Below are positions 33,441-41,601 of a stretch of DNA of 48,627 bases, in pieces. The stretch is from assembly GCA_040880805.1 (NCBI GenBank), contig JBBDHW010000004.1, positions 1 through 48,627 on the forward strand, given 5' to 3'. Below the pieces are notes generated by a model. That model did not search any database and was not told where the DNA came from. It worked only from the letters and a program-made list of their open reading frames with translations. The stretch's first letter is position 1; the number at the start of each line of letters is the position of its first letter. The position numbers were made by a program, and so were the translations under genes. Source of the DNA: Acidimicrobiia bacterium. GTDB taxonomy: Bacteria; Actinomycetota; Acidimicrobiia; IMCC26256; DASPTH01.

Positions 33441-33655
33441 GCGATTTCAGAGTGGTCGCTGCCGTTCGCGTCGGTCGACGTGTTGAGCATGCGCGGCACG
33501 CCCGGGGAGTCCAAACGCGAGTGGCTGATGCGCTACCTCGGCCGTTTGACGCCGGGCTCCATCTGCTCGTGTCGCACGGCGCGACCGACGACCGGTACCA
33601 CCGCGCGCTCGGAGTGAACGACTGCGAGCCGGGTATCCCGGCGAGCAGTGAGTGA
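33441..33655 (+). pseudogene. Fragment of a ChbG/HpnK-like polysaccharide deacetylase
   Basis: Between the SDR and cytochrome c genes one frame reads LPFASVDVLSMRGTPGES then KREWLMRYLGRLTPG. A shift at about 33551-33557 into another frame continues LHLLVSHGATDDRYHRAL, which together look like the C-terminal PGLHxLVxH segment of ChbG/HpnK or YdjC deacetylases. No start, N-terminus or metal site is present. The end runs into the palindromic repeat at 33611-33667 (CEPGIPASSE). It is the decayed tail of a gene, probably cut when the repeat arrived. Confidence 0.45.
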
Positions 33656-33667
33656 CCCATGGTCAAG
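33611..33667 (+). repeat. 57-bp palindromic repeat, copy A
   Basis: The centre holds the dyad GCCGGGTATCCCGGC. It matches copy B (34648-34704, inverted orientation) at 48 of 57 positions, and its 25 bases at 33624-33648 are identical to the reverse complement of 6526-6550. The end includes the stop codon of the cytochrome c gene (33663-33665). Confidence 0.85.
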
Positions 33668-34142
33668 GCGCAGTCGCGCCGGTGCGCCAGTCGGGGATGC
33701 TCGGCGCGTGCTTCTCGAGTAACCGCAGGTACGTGACGAGCTGGCGGACCTGCTCGTCGGTCATGGTTCCGCCGAAGTCGATGCCCCACGCCGACATCTC
33801 CGTGCCCGAGACCCCACCCGAGGTCAGCGCGTGGATCTGCTCGTCCGAGGTGTTCTCGAGGAACTCCTTGGAGTGAAGGGTGGGCGCGTCGCCGCCGCCG
33901 CTGCCGTTGTCGCCATGGCATTCGGCGCAATTGTTCGCGAACAACTCCTTGCCGAGCTTCGTATAGGTCGCGCGTTGGGAGCTCGCCGCGTCGGCTCGCA
34001 ACGACGGCTCCCGAACCCGGTAGGCCACGAATCCGGCGACGAGCACGAACATGAAGACGAGGCCCATCACCAGATACCGGTTGAGGGTCCGCTCGAGCGC
34101 TTCCGGCTCAAACGGGCCCGGCCGCGGTCGCTCGCGTGGCAC
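33663..34142 (-). CDS. Membrane-anchored single-heme cytochrome c
   Basis: A 159-residue cytochrome. A transmembrane anchor lies near residues 22-42 (RYLVMGLVFMFVLVAGFVAY), then the heme motif C72-A-E-C75-H76 and a later Met region GGVSGTEMSAWG that would supply the distal ligand. The domain would face outside the membrane. The ATG at 34142 follows the Rieske stop by 1 nt, so it is the terminal gene of the cytochrome bc-type operon. It is a single-heme type rather than the two-heme QcrC of classic actinobacterial bcc complexes. Its stop is inside repeat copy A. Confidence 0.9.
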   Translation of the reverse strand: MPRERPRPGPFEPEALERTLNRYLVMGLVFMFVLVAGFVAYRVREPSLRADAASSQRATYTKLGKELFANNCAECHGDNGSGGGDAPTLHSKEFLENTSDEQIHALTSGGVSGTEMSAWGIDFGGTMTDEQVRQLVTYLRLLEKHAPSIPDWRTGATAP

Positions 34143-34143
34143 G

Positions 34144-34638
34144 TCACCCCCCCTTCACGCAGTTCGGGCCCTTGGCGGGCGTGAGGTACTTCTTGGCACC
34201 CTGGTCGGGTCCGGCCTCGAGCGTGCCGGTATCGACGACGACCACGCCGCCCTGCACGTCGGTCGGGTAACGATCCATCCCGCGGGGCGACGGCCCGGTG
34301 ATCCACTCGCCCCCGAGGTCGAAGATCGAACCGTGACAGGGACACTCGAAGCGTCCCGAGCTCTCACAGAAGGGCACCTGGCAGCCGAGATGGGGGCACT
34401 TCTGGGACAGTGCGAACAGATCGCCCTTCGCGCTCGTCACGTAGAGGCGCCCTTCGGGGAAGTAGGTGGCCGTGCCCCGCTCGAAGTCCTTCGCCCGTCC
34501 CAGCTTCAGCTTGCCGCCCCCGGCCGCGCTCGCGAGCGGGCGCAACGCCTCGTAGGTGGTGTAGCCGGCCGCGCCGATCAGGAAGATGCCGCCCACCTTC
34601 CAGAGATCGACGAGGAACTGCCGCCTGCTGCGCGCCAT
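34144..34638 (-). CDS. Rieske [2Fe-2S] protein
   Basis: A 164-residue Rieske protein. The cluster ligands are C81-P-H83-L-G-C86 and C99-P-C101-H102 (QKCPHLGCQVPF and FECPCHGSIF). The N-terminus has twin arginines (ARSRRQFL) and one hydrophobic segment (KVGGIFLIGAAGY), consistent with a Tat-type signal-anchor holding the domain outside the membrane. ATG at 34638 follows an AGGAGG sequence on the minus strand. It is small compared with the 350-400 residue actinobacterial QcrA, so this is a different bc-type complex. It works with the cytochrome b and cytochrome c genes on either side. Confidence 0.93.
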   Translation of the reverse strand: MARSRRQFLVDLWKVGGIFLIGAAGYTTYEALRPLASAAGGGKLKLGRAKDFERGTATYFPEGRLYVTSAKGDLFALSQKCPHLGCQVPFCESSGRFECPCHGSIFDLGGEWITGPSPRGMDRYPTDVQGGVVVVDTGTLEAGPDQGAKKYLTPAKGPNCVKGG

Positions 34639-34645
34639 GTCGGGC

Positions 34646-34731
34646 CTCCTGACTATGGGTCGCTCTCTGCGAGCCGGGATACCCGGCTCGCAACCGTTCG
34701 CTCCTGACTATGGGTCGCTCTCTGCGAGCCG
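34646..34731. repeat. Repeat copy B with 31-bp direct duplication
   Basis: Copy B of the palindromic repeat lies at 34648-34704 in the cytochrome b-Rieske spacer, inverted relative to copy A. Its 31 bases at 34646-34676 are repeated exactly at 34701-34731, with 24 bp between the two copies. The whole 100-bp spacer between cytochrome b stop and Rieske start is made of this repeat. Confidence 0.85.
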
Positions 34732-34738
34732 CTTCTAC

Positions 34739-36076
34739 CTAGAACTCGACGTACCAGTGGGTCCACGGGGCGACGAAACGCCAGCCCGGACCTCGGAAGA
34801 ACGTGCCGACCACCGTGAGCACTACCGCGGTCGCCAGCAGCCCGGTGAAGAGGAGCACCGCCACCTTGCGGTTGCGGGCCTCCGTCGCGGGGTTGTGGTC
34901 GATGTACGGGAGCAGCACGAGCACCAGCACGATGCCCAGGGGAACGAGGACGCCGGCGACCAGCGGGTCGAAGCGCGAGAGCAACTCCTGCAGCGCCGAG
35001 AAGTACCACGGCGCCTTCGAGGGCTCGGGGGTCACGTTCGGGTTTGCGAGCCCCCGGAGTGGCGCCACGAAGGCCACGCCCATCGCGAGCGCGACGGCCG
35101 CCACCCCGAGCGCGACGACCACGTGCCGCGCGACCAGGTGAGGCCAGCTGAAGACCGTGTCGTCGACCGGACGATCTTCGGCCGTCACGGACTCGCGGTC
35201 GACCACACCGAGCAGCCGCGTCCGCCCTTCGTACAGCGCGGCGGGCGCGCCCAGGGCAGGCACGCCCACAGCAGGCCGGGCGGTTGCTTCCTCCTCGAAC
35301 GCACCTGCACTCGAACGCGTCACCGCGAACCCGTCTTTGCGGACCCGCCAGATGTGGACCGCGAGCACGAGGATGAGCAACCCGGGCAGCACCGCGACGT
35401 GGAGCGCGTAGAAGCGCAGCAGCGTGCTCGCCCCGATCTGGTCGCCACCGATGAGCAGGTCCTGCAGCGTTCCGCCCAGCACGGGCACGTAATGAACCAG
35501 GTTCGTGCCCACAGTCACGGCCCAGTAGCTCAGTTGGTCCCAGGGCAAGAGGTATCCGGTGAAGGACAGACCGAGGGTGAGCAGCAACAGCATCACGCCG
35601 ATCACCCAGTTGAACTGGCGCGGGCGCTTGTACGCGCCGGCGTAGAAGACGCGCACGAGATGCAGCACGATGACCAGCACCATGAGATGCGCCGACCAGC
35701 GATGCACGTTACGGATGAGCTGGCCGAAGCCGACTCCGGTCTTCAGGTGCTGCATGTCGCCGTACGCGGCCGTCGGCGACGGCGTGTAGAAGAACATCAG
35801 GTACACGCCCGTGGCGACCAGGATCCCGAACAGCACCGCGGCGATGAACCCGAGCCGGAACGAGTAGCGCAGCCGCAACACCCGGGCCGGAATCTTGACC
35901 GGGTACACGTGGAGGAAGAAGTTGCTGAACGACTGGAGCGCGCGTCCGCGCGGGGTGTCGAGCTGCGGGTGACGGAACATCGACCGCCACAGCTCACTGC
36001 GCTGCATCCTCCCCATCAGGCCGTGCGCGGGCGTGGCAACCTCGGGCTCGAGCGCGTCGCGCGTCGGCTCAGGCAC
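34739..36076 (-). CDS. Cytochrome b (b6/subunit IV fused type)
   Basis: A 445-residue quinol-binding cytochrome b. The heme histidines are in helix B ([16 protein letters not shown], spacing 14) and helix D ([18 protein letters not shown], spacing 15, the b6-type distance). [15 protein letters not shown] and [11 protein letters not shown], a PEWY-type quinol-site motif, are present. The C-terminal third corresponds to subunit IV. The sequence is shorter than actinobacterial QcrB (about 540). It has seven to eight membrane helices. The start at 36076 overlaps the flavoprotein stop by 8 nt. It would take electrons from menaquinol and feed the Rieske/cytochrome c branch. Confidence 0.93.
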   Translation of the reverse strand: MPEPTRDALEPEVATPAHGLMGRMQRSELWRSMFRHPQLDTPRGRALQSFSNFFLHVYPVKIPARVLRLRYSFRLGFIAAVLFGILVATGVYLMFFYTPSPTAAYGDMQHLKTGVGFGQLIRNVHRWSAHLMVLVIVLHLVRVFYAGAYKRPRQFNWVIGVMLLLLTLGLSFTGYLLPWDQLSYWAVTVGTNLVHYVPVLGGTLQDLLIGGDQIGASTLLRFYALHVAVLPGLLILVLAVHIWRVRKDGFAVTRSSAGAFEEEATARPAVGVPALGAPAALYEGRTRLLGVVDRESVTAEDRPVDDTVFSWPHLVARHVVVALGVAAVALAMGVAFVAPLRGLANPNVTPEPSKAPWYFSALQELLSRFDPLVAGVLVPLGIVLVLVLLPYIDHNPATEARNRKVAVLLFTGLLATAVVLTVVGTFFRGPGWRFVAPWTHWYVEF

Positions 36077-37883
36077 GCACGACCTCCCTCGCGTAGACCA
36101 TCGACAACGCGCCGGGCGGACAGCGGTTCACGCACAGCGCACAACGGATGCAGCGGTCTTCTTCGAGCAGCAAGGCAGACTGCATCTCGGCGCCGGCACC
36201 GACGCGGTCGGCTCGCACGATCGTGATGCAGTCGGTGGGGCAGATGTCGACGCAGAGGCCACACAGGATGCAGAGCGCGGGGTCGAGCATGATGTTGTCG
36301 AAGCAGCGCAGGCAACGCAGCGACTCGAGCGTGGCGTCGGTTTCGTCGAAGCCCACCTCGACCTCGGCGAAGCCGATGCGACGATCGGTGGGCGTCGTGG
36401 GCACGTCGACGCGAGGAATGGCGTCGTAGCCGCTGTCGAGACGGCGAAAGCCCGGACGGATGCTGATCTCGATCGCGAGCGCGAGCGGCGACGCGGGACG
36501 CGCGTCGCCGAGCGCAGCGTGGATCGCGGCCGCCGCGCGCTTCCCGTCGGCGATCGCGTCGATGAGGTTGCGCGGCCCCTTGGCAACGTCGCCGCCGGCC
36601 CAGATCTTGGGATGCGACGTTTGGAGCGTGATCGGGTCCACGCGCACGGTGCCCTGCGGGGTCTGCTCGAGGGCGACCTCTCCGAGCAGGCTCAGGTCGG
36701 CGGCCTGGCCGACGGCGAGGATGACCGAGTCGGCGGGCAGGACCTCCTCGGTGCCGGGGAGGAACGTCGGCGCGAAGCGGCCTTCGCGATCGAAGACGGA
36801 CTCGACGACGATCGTCTCGAGCCCCCGTACCCGATCGCCGCCCACGAAGCGATGCGGCCCTCGCCGGTACAGGATCGTGATGCCCTCGCGCTCCGCTTCG
36901 GCGATCTCTTCGGGATCGGCCGGCATCTCCTCGGGCGATTCGAGCGCGATCACCGTTACCTCGAGCACACCGGCGCGTCGCGCGGCACGCGCCACGTCGA
37001 GGGTGGTCGTCATTGCCCGGCGTGCGTCCTCGAGCGAGGGACCGGGCACGGACGCCGGCTCTGACGCGGAGCCGTCGGCAGCGGCGCGGAGCGCCGTGCG
37101 CGCGGCGTCGAACGCGACATTGCCGCCACCTACCACGACGACACGCTCGCCGAGATCGACCCGGAAGCCCTGGTTCACGTTGAGCAGGTACTCGATCGCA
37201 CGGAGCACGCCGTCGAGGTCGTGTCCGGGCAGATCGAGGCTGCGAGCGCGGCCGGTGCCCACCGCGAGGAAGAGCGCGCCGTGCCGGTCGAGGAGCTCGG
37301 TCAGGCTCGCGTCGGTGCCCACGCGAAAGCCGGGGCGGGTGTCGACGCCGAGTTCGAGGATCGCGCCGATCTCACGGGCGATCACGCCTCGGGGCAGTCG
37401 GTACTCGGGTATCCCGAGCACCATCATCCCGCCGAGCCGCTCGTTGGCCTCGTACACGGTGACCGGATGACCGGCGAGGCGAAGATCGTGCGCGGCCGCC
37501 AGACCGGCGGGGCCGCCGCCGATCACGCCGACCGACGGTCCGGTCGCGGGCGGCACCGGGCCGTGTGCCTCGTGCCAAACGGCGTTGGCGGCGAAGCTCT
37601 CGACCCCGAAGCGCTCGGTCACGAACCGCTTGAGCGCACGGATGGAGATCGGCGCGTCGACCGTGCCACGCCGGCACGCGGTCTCGCAGGGCGCCGCGCA
37701 GACGCGACCACAGATCGACGCGAACGGATTCGGAGCCCGCGCGATCAGGTAGGCATCCCGGTAACGGCCCTCCGCGATCGCGGTGACGTAACCACCCGCG
37801 TCGGTGCGGACCGGGCACGCCGCGCGACAGGGTTCGTTCTCCCACAACCACTGCGCGTCAGGCACGCGCGGTTCGCCGGGCAT
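36069..37883 (-). CDS. GltD-like FAD/iron-sulfur flavoprotein with C-terminal 2[4Fe-4S] ferredoxin domain
   Basis: A 604-residue protein combining two modules. The N-terminal part follows glutamate synthase small subunit/NfnB: cluster-binding C19, C23 and C58, C62, C66, C70 ([20 protein letters not shown]), FAD loop [12 protein letters not shown], and NADPH loop [16 protein letters not shown]. The C-terminal part, after about residue 510, has two 4Fe-4S sites: [12 protein letters not shown] and [12 protein letters not shown]. Such proteins shuttle electrons between NAD(P)H and ferredoxin-type carriers. The ATG at 37883 overlaps the small membrane protein stop, and the stop overlaps the cytochrome b start. 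This indicates one complex or a shared pathway. Confidence 0.9.
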   Translation of the reverse strand: MPGEPRVPDAQWLWENEPCRAACPVRTDAGGYVTAIAEGRYRDAYLIARAPNPFASICGRVCAAPCETACRRGTVDAPISIRALKRFVTERFGVESFAANAVWHEAHGPVPPATGPSVGVIGGGPAGLAAAHDLRLAGHPVTVYEANERLGGMMVLGIPEYRLPRGVIAREIGAILELGVDTRPGFRVGTDASLTELLDRHGALFLAVGTGRARSLDLPGHDLDGVLRAIEYLLNVNQGFRVDLGERVVVVGGGNVAFDAARTALRAAADGSASEPASVPGPSLEDARRAMTTTLDVARAARRAGVLEVTVIALESPEEMPADPEEIAEAEREGITILYRRGPHRFVGGDRVRGLETIVVESVFDREGRFAPTFLPGTEEVLPADSVILAVGQAADLSLLGEVALEQTPQGTVRVDPITLQTSHPKIWAGGDVAKGPRNLIDAIADGKRAAAAIHAALGDARPASPLALAIEISIRPGFRRLDSGYDAIPRVDVPTTPTDRRIGFAEVEVGFDETDATLESLRCLRCFDNIMLDPALCILCGLCVDICPTDCITIVRADRVGAGAEMQSALLLEEDRCIRCALCVNRCPPGALSMVYAREVVRA

Positions 37884-38119
37884 CAGATCACGCGCCGTGC
37901 CTGCAGTCGCCGCAACACCCACGCGAACGCGACGAACACAACGACGAACGACGTTGTGACGACGGCGACACGCCCGTTTCGCGACAGTCCCGTCAGATGC
38001 GTGAGCAGCCAATTGGGCACGAACACCAAGAGCACCGCCCCGGCGACGAGGATGACCGCGGCAGATACGAGCGCTCGTCCCCAGCCGATCGTTGTCGCGC
38101 TGCTCGAACGCGCGGCCAT
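37883..38119 (-). CDS. Small two-helix membrane protein (78 aa)
   Basis: A 78-residue protein with two hydrophobic segments. These are at about residues 16-33 (LVSAAVILVAGAVLLVFV) and 54-68 (VVTTSFVVVFVAFAW), separated by a polar loop and ending in a basic tail (RRLQARRVI). It resembles a membrane subunit or anchor. The ATG at 38119 shares a base with the cupredoxin stop, and its stop overlaps the flavoprotein ATG, so all three are translationally linked. No family is recognised. It may be the membrane anchor of the flavoprotein. Confidence 0.75.
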   Translation of the reverse strand: MAARSSSATTIGWGRALVSAAVILVAGAVLLVFVPNWLLTHLTGLSRNGRVAVVTTSFVVVFVAFAWVLRRLQARRVI

Positions 38120-38601
38120 CAGGTAACCGTAAACGCTGCGCGCATCCCCATGTCGTAATGCTTGGCGATGTTGCAGCCGACTACGTACTTGCCCTTCTTG
38201 AGCGTGAGCGTCTTGGACTTCGTCTTGCCTTTGGGGACGTCCTCGACCTCGCCGACGCTCTTCGCCTCGCTGACCTTGTGGGTCTTGGAGTTCACCGGCA
38301 GCTTGTCGTACGCGGTGTTGGTCTTCAGCACCACCATCTCGTGAATGATCGTGCCGTTGTTCGTCACCGTGAACTTCACCTTGCCCGCCGGCGCGGACGT
38401 GGGGGTCACCGTCATCGTCATCGGGCCTTTGACGCCCGCGGTGTCGCCGACCTCCACTTTTACCGTCGTGACGGCCGTCGAGGCCGAAGCCACGCGGTAC
38501 GGCCGCGCGAAAGCACTCGCCGGAGCGACGAGCAACAGTGCGACGATCGTGATCAGCGCGATTCCAACTCCGCGCGTCGCCACCCTTCGGATTCGAGTCA
38601 C
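38119..38601 (-). CDS. Exported cupredoxin (type 1 copper) protein
   Basis: A 160-residue exported copper protein. The N-terminus has a basic start and a hydrophobic signal segment (GVGIALITIVALLLVAPASA). The mature part is a cupredoxin fold with H87 in TIIHEMVV and C143-x4-H148-x4-M153 in GCNIAKHYDMGM, the plastocyanin-type copper site. The GTG at 38601 is preferred because GAGAGG is 8 nt upstream; a GTG at 38610 is possible. Located upstream of the flavoprotein and cytochrome b/Rieske genes, it could accept electrons outside the membrane in place of, or before, cytochrome c. Confidence 0.88.
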   Translation of the reverse strand: MTRIRRVATRGVGIALITIVALLLVAPASAFARPYRVASASTAVTTVKVEVGDTAGVKGPMTMTVTPTSAPAGKVKFTVTNNGTIIHEMVVLKTNTAYDKLPVNSKTHKVSEAKSVGEVEDVPKGKTKSKTLTLKKGKYVVGCNIAKHYDMGMRAAFTVT

Positions 38602-38751
38602 GCAGTCCACCTCTCAAACTCGAGCCGCGATCCAAGAAGCGCCGCGACCGCATGGGCTGCCGCAAAGCAGCACCTACCGCATGGTGCACGAGGCCCGCGG
38701 CTCGCTGTAGGGCCTTTGGACCCGATTGGTCGGCCCGTTGGGTGGTGCCGC

Positions 38752-40413
38752 CTACCCCAAGTTGCTCGAACGCGGGTAGGCGTCGGCGGGGTCGGTGAGC
38801 ACATTGACGAGGGTCGGGCCGTCGAACGCGAACGCGCGATCGAGCGCGGGCCCGAGCTCCGCGGGCTCGGTCACGAGCTCGCCGTGGCAACCCAGGTCCT
38901 GCGCCACGAGGTCGTAGCGCGTCGCTGGGGCGAGGTCGCAGATCACGTCGTACCCGAACAGCGCCTGCATCGGGTGCTTCTCGAGTCCCCAGATCCCGTT
39001 GTTGCCGACGATGCCCACGACGTTCGCGCCGTGGCGCGCGAGAGAGTCGAGGTCGCCGAGGCTGAAGCCGATCGCGCCGTCGCCGTAGAGCACGACCGTC
39101 TGGCGTTCCGGATGGGCCAGCGCCGCCGCGAGCGCGTAGCCGGTTCCGGATCCGAGGCAGCCGTATGGACCGGGACCGAGGAAGCAGCCAGGCGTGTAGG
39201 TGTCGACGTACCGGCCCGCGTAGGACACGAAGTCACCGCCGTCGCCCACGACGATCGCGTCGCGCTCGAGCCGTCGGCGCAGCTCGCCGTATACGCGCAC
39301 TGGATCGATCGGCGACGCGTCGGATGTGAGTCGCGCGTTGTCGGAGTGGCGCGCGGCCTGCTCCTCGTCGCGGAGCCGCGCCGCCCAGTCAGCCCGTGCC
39401 GCGCGGGCGCCTCCCGTGTCGCCGACGCGACCGACCTGCTCCACCAGCGCGCCGAGGGTCGCCCGCAGATCGCCGACGGTCGACGCGGCGAGGTCGGCGT
39501 GGGTCGCGACCGCGCCGGGCGAGTCGACGAGGTGGACCACGGCCGCGTCCGGGAACCGACCGAAGGAAAGCCGGAAGTCGAGCGGCGTGCCGGCGACGAC
39601 GACCAGGTCGGCTTCCCGGAAGCCGACCGAGCGCGCCCGCGCGAAGCAGAGCGGATGGTCGGCCGCGAGCACGCCCCGACCCATGTCGTTGGCAAAGGCA
39701 GGAAGCGTGACCGCCTCGACGAGCGCGCGGGCTTCGGTCTCGCCCCCCGCCCAATACACGTCGCCGCCGATCAGCAGGACCGGGCGTTCGGAGGCCACGA
39801 GCAGTCCACTCACGCGCGCGATCGCGTCCGGGTCGGGTGCCGCGCCCGCCGTCTCCGCCGGCCCGACCGGCGCGATCACCGCGGCATCGGTGGGACCCCA
39901 GCGATCGAGGGGAACGTCGACGAACGTCGGGCCGCGGTGTGGCGTGCGCGCGGCCCGGAGCGCGCAGTCGAACGCGCCGGGCACGTCGTCGGCGGTGGAA
40001 GCCGTCGCCGCGTACTTGGTGATCGGCGCGACGAGGGGGACGTGATCGAGCTCCTGCAGCGAGCCCTGACCCCAACGACCCGCGGGCGCGCGACCGCCGA
40101 CCACGAACACGGGCGTCCCGTTGAGCCATGCGCTCGTGATGGCACTGATGCCGTTCGTGACCCCGGGCCCCGCGGTCAGCGCGGCGACGCCGACGCGGCG
40201 AGTGACCTTGGCCCAACCCTCGGCCGCGAACCCGGCCGTCTGCTCGTGACGCGTGTCGACGAGTCGCACGCCTTCTCGGACGCAACCGTCGTAGAGCGGC
40301 CAGATATGGCCGCCGTTGAGCGTGAAGACAGTGTCGGCGTCGTGCGCGCGCAGCGTGCGCGCGGCCAGCACGCCGGCATGGGGAGTCGATCCTGCTTTCT
40401 CACTGACGCTCAT
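38752..40413 (-). CDS. ThDP-dependent enzyme, acetolactate synthase/2-hydroxyacyl-CoA lyase type
   Basis: A 553-residue thiamine diphosphate enzyme. The catalytic glutamate is E57 in DTRHEQTAGFAAEG. The central domain has DMGRGVLAADHP, and the ThDP-binding motif is YGDGAIGFSLGDLDSLARHG ending at VGNN. The length and order fit acetolactate synthase-like, oxalyl-CoA decarboxylase or 2-hydroxyacyl-CoA lyase enzymes. No small regulatory subunit is nearby, so branched-chain amino acid synthesis is unlikely; cleavage of a 2-hydroxyacyl-CoA, for example the product of the PhyH step at 9937, is a reasonable inference. GGAGG precedes the ATG at 40413. The 150-bp spacer before the cupredoxin gene contains two CATGCGGT repeats only. 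Confidence 0.85.
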   Translation of the reverse strand: MSVSEKAGSTPHAGVLAARTLRAHDADTVFTLNGGHIWPLYDGCVREGVRLVDTRHEQTAGFAAEGWAKVTRRVGVAALTAGPGVTNGISAITSAWLNGTPVFVVGGRAPAGRWGQGSLQELDHVPLVAPITKYAATASTADDVPGAFDCALRAARTPHRGPTFVDVPLDRWGPTDAAVIAPVGPAETAGAAPDPDAIARVSGLLVASERPVLLIGGDVYWAGGETEARALVEAVTLPAFANDMGRGVLAADHPLCFARARSVGFREADLVVVAGTPLDFRLSFGRFPDAAVVHLVDSPGAVATHADLAASTVGDLRATLGALVEQVGRVGDTGGARAARADWAARLRDEEQAARHSDNARLTSDASPIDPVRVYGELRRRLERDAIVVGDGGDFVSYAGRYVDTYTPGCFLGPGPYGCLGSGTGYALAAALAHPERQTVVLYGDGAIGFSLGDLDSLARHGANVVGIVGNNGIWGLEKHPMQALFGYDVICDLAPATRYDLVAQDLGCHGELVTEPAELGPALDRAFAFDGPTLVNVLTDPADAYPRSSNLG

Positions 40414-40483
40414 ACTGGTGCCTCCATGTCACGAGATCATGCCGGTTACCACAGGACGCCGTCGGCCTGGCATTCTGGGGGCG

Positions 40484-41578
40484 ATGAGCGGACCGGTGCG
40501 GGAGTTCGACCTCTCTCCTCCTGACGCTCAGGAGATCCTGGCAGTGTCGCGCGGGATCGCCACCGCGGTCGCGCCCGAGTCGGGGCTGACCGACGTGCAG
40601 GTAGCGGTCCTCGAGGCGATCACGAAGGCCCTCACCGACGTTTCCGTCGACTACCGCGATCTCGAGCCCCTCGGCCCCGAGGAGCTGGCGCAGACGCTCG
40701 AGCGGCACGGCCCCGAATACCGGCAACGCATCGTGCACCACATGGTTTTGGGCGAGCTCGTCCTGCGACCGCTTCCCGCCGAGGTCGCGCAGAACGTCGC
40801 GACCTACGCGCACGCGCTGGGCATCGACGACGATTTCGTGCGTGTGGCTCGTCGCTACGCGCAAGGCACGTTCGGGCTCGCCTGGGTCGACCTGCGCCGG
40901 AGCGGTTTCACCGACCGGTGGGACGAAACGACGTCCGACGCCCTCCACACGTCGGTCGGTTTCGACGACCCGTTCGACCACCCGATCGCCGATCCTGCGC
41001 TCGAAGAGAGTTGGGCGGCGTTTGCCGAGCTGGAACCGGGGACCGTCGGGCGGACAACGTGGGAGATGTACGACACCCGAGGCTTCGCGCTTCCCGGTAA
41101 TCCCAATGGCGCGTCGGCCTTCATCGCCCAACACGACTTCGTGCACGTGCTCGGCGACTACGGCACCAACCTGGAGGGCGAGTTGGAGACATTCGCGCTC
41201 GTGGGGCGGGCCGACCCCGACCCCAAGGGATTCGCGTGGATCGCCACGATGGTGGGCCTCTTCGAGACCGGCTACGTGCACGAGCAGGGCTTCTTCCAGA
41301 TGGACGTGCGCGAGCGGAAGCTGCAGGGCACGGGTATGGGCGCGCGACTCGCCGACGCGTTGCGCCGCGGCAAGGCCGTCGCCGAGGGCTTCGGCACCGA
41401 CCTGTTCGCGGTCGACTTCCACGCGCTCGCGCATCGACCGGTCGACGACGTGCGCGAGTTGCTCCATCTCCCGCCGAAGTCGCCGGACGCGATCGCCGCG
41501 GGCTCGGTAGGTCTCTCGGACCCCGCCGGAATGTCCGAGCGTCAGCGAGAGGCGTACGCGCGGCGAAGCCGAGGCTGA
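40484..41578 (+). CDS. Coq4-like protein with HDxxHx11E metal motif
   Basis: A 364-residue protein. The N-terminal half has a TerB-like helical look (TDVQVAVLEAITKALTD). The second half contains H217-D218-F-V-H221 followed by E233, exactly HDxxHx(11)E, the zinc-site pattern of Coq4, in QHDFVHVLGDYGTNLEGE. No quinone-specific annotation is otherwise visible, and Actinomycetota normally use menaquinone rather than ubiquinone, so the role may be in C1 decarboxylation of some other aromatic or lipid head group. A GGGGG sequence precedes the ATG. It is divergent from the ThDP enzyme and upstream of an amidohydrolase. Confidence 0.75.
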   Translation: MSGPVREFDLSPPDAQEILAVSRGIATAVAPESGLTDVQVAVLEAITKALTDVSVDYRDLEPLGPEELAQTLERHGPEYRQRIVHHMVLGELVLRPLPAEVAQNVATYAHALGIDDDFVRVARRYAQGTFGLAWVDLRRSGFTDRWDETTSDALHTSVGFDDPFDHPIADPALEESWAAFAELEPGTVGRTTWEMYDTRGFALPGNPNGASAFIAQHDFVHVLGDYGTNLEGELETFALVGRADPDPKGFAWIATMVGLFETGYVHEQGFFQMDVRERKLQGTGMGARLADALRRGKAVAEGFGTDLFAVDFHALAHRPVDDVRELLHLPPKSPDAIAAGSVGLSDPAGMSERQREAYARRSRG

Positions 41579-41601
41579 CTCGGCCCGGTACAGTTCCGCA
41601 C

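Noticed and set aside
33364-33930. A 188-codon minus-strand frame across the cytochrome c C-terminus and the repeat
   Set aside because: It overlaps the cytochrome c gene out of frame and its composition is that of a shadow frame.
34586-36226. A 546-codon plus-strand frame opposite cytochrome b and Rieske
   Set aside because: It is antisense to membrane and cluster-binding genes with defined ligands and reads as Arg/Glu/His-rich low-complexity sequence.
38092-40524. An 810-codon open frame on the plus strand opposite the ThDP enzyme
   Set aside because: It is antisense to a gene with clear ThDP motifs, its protein is dominated by Arg, Gly and Asp, and no family is recognisable. High GC content leaves the third-position frames open.
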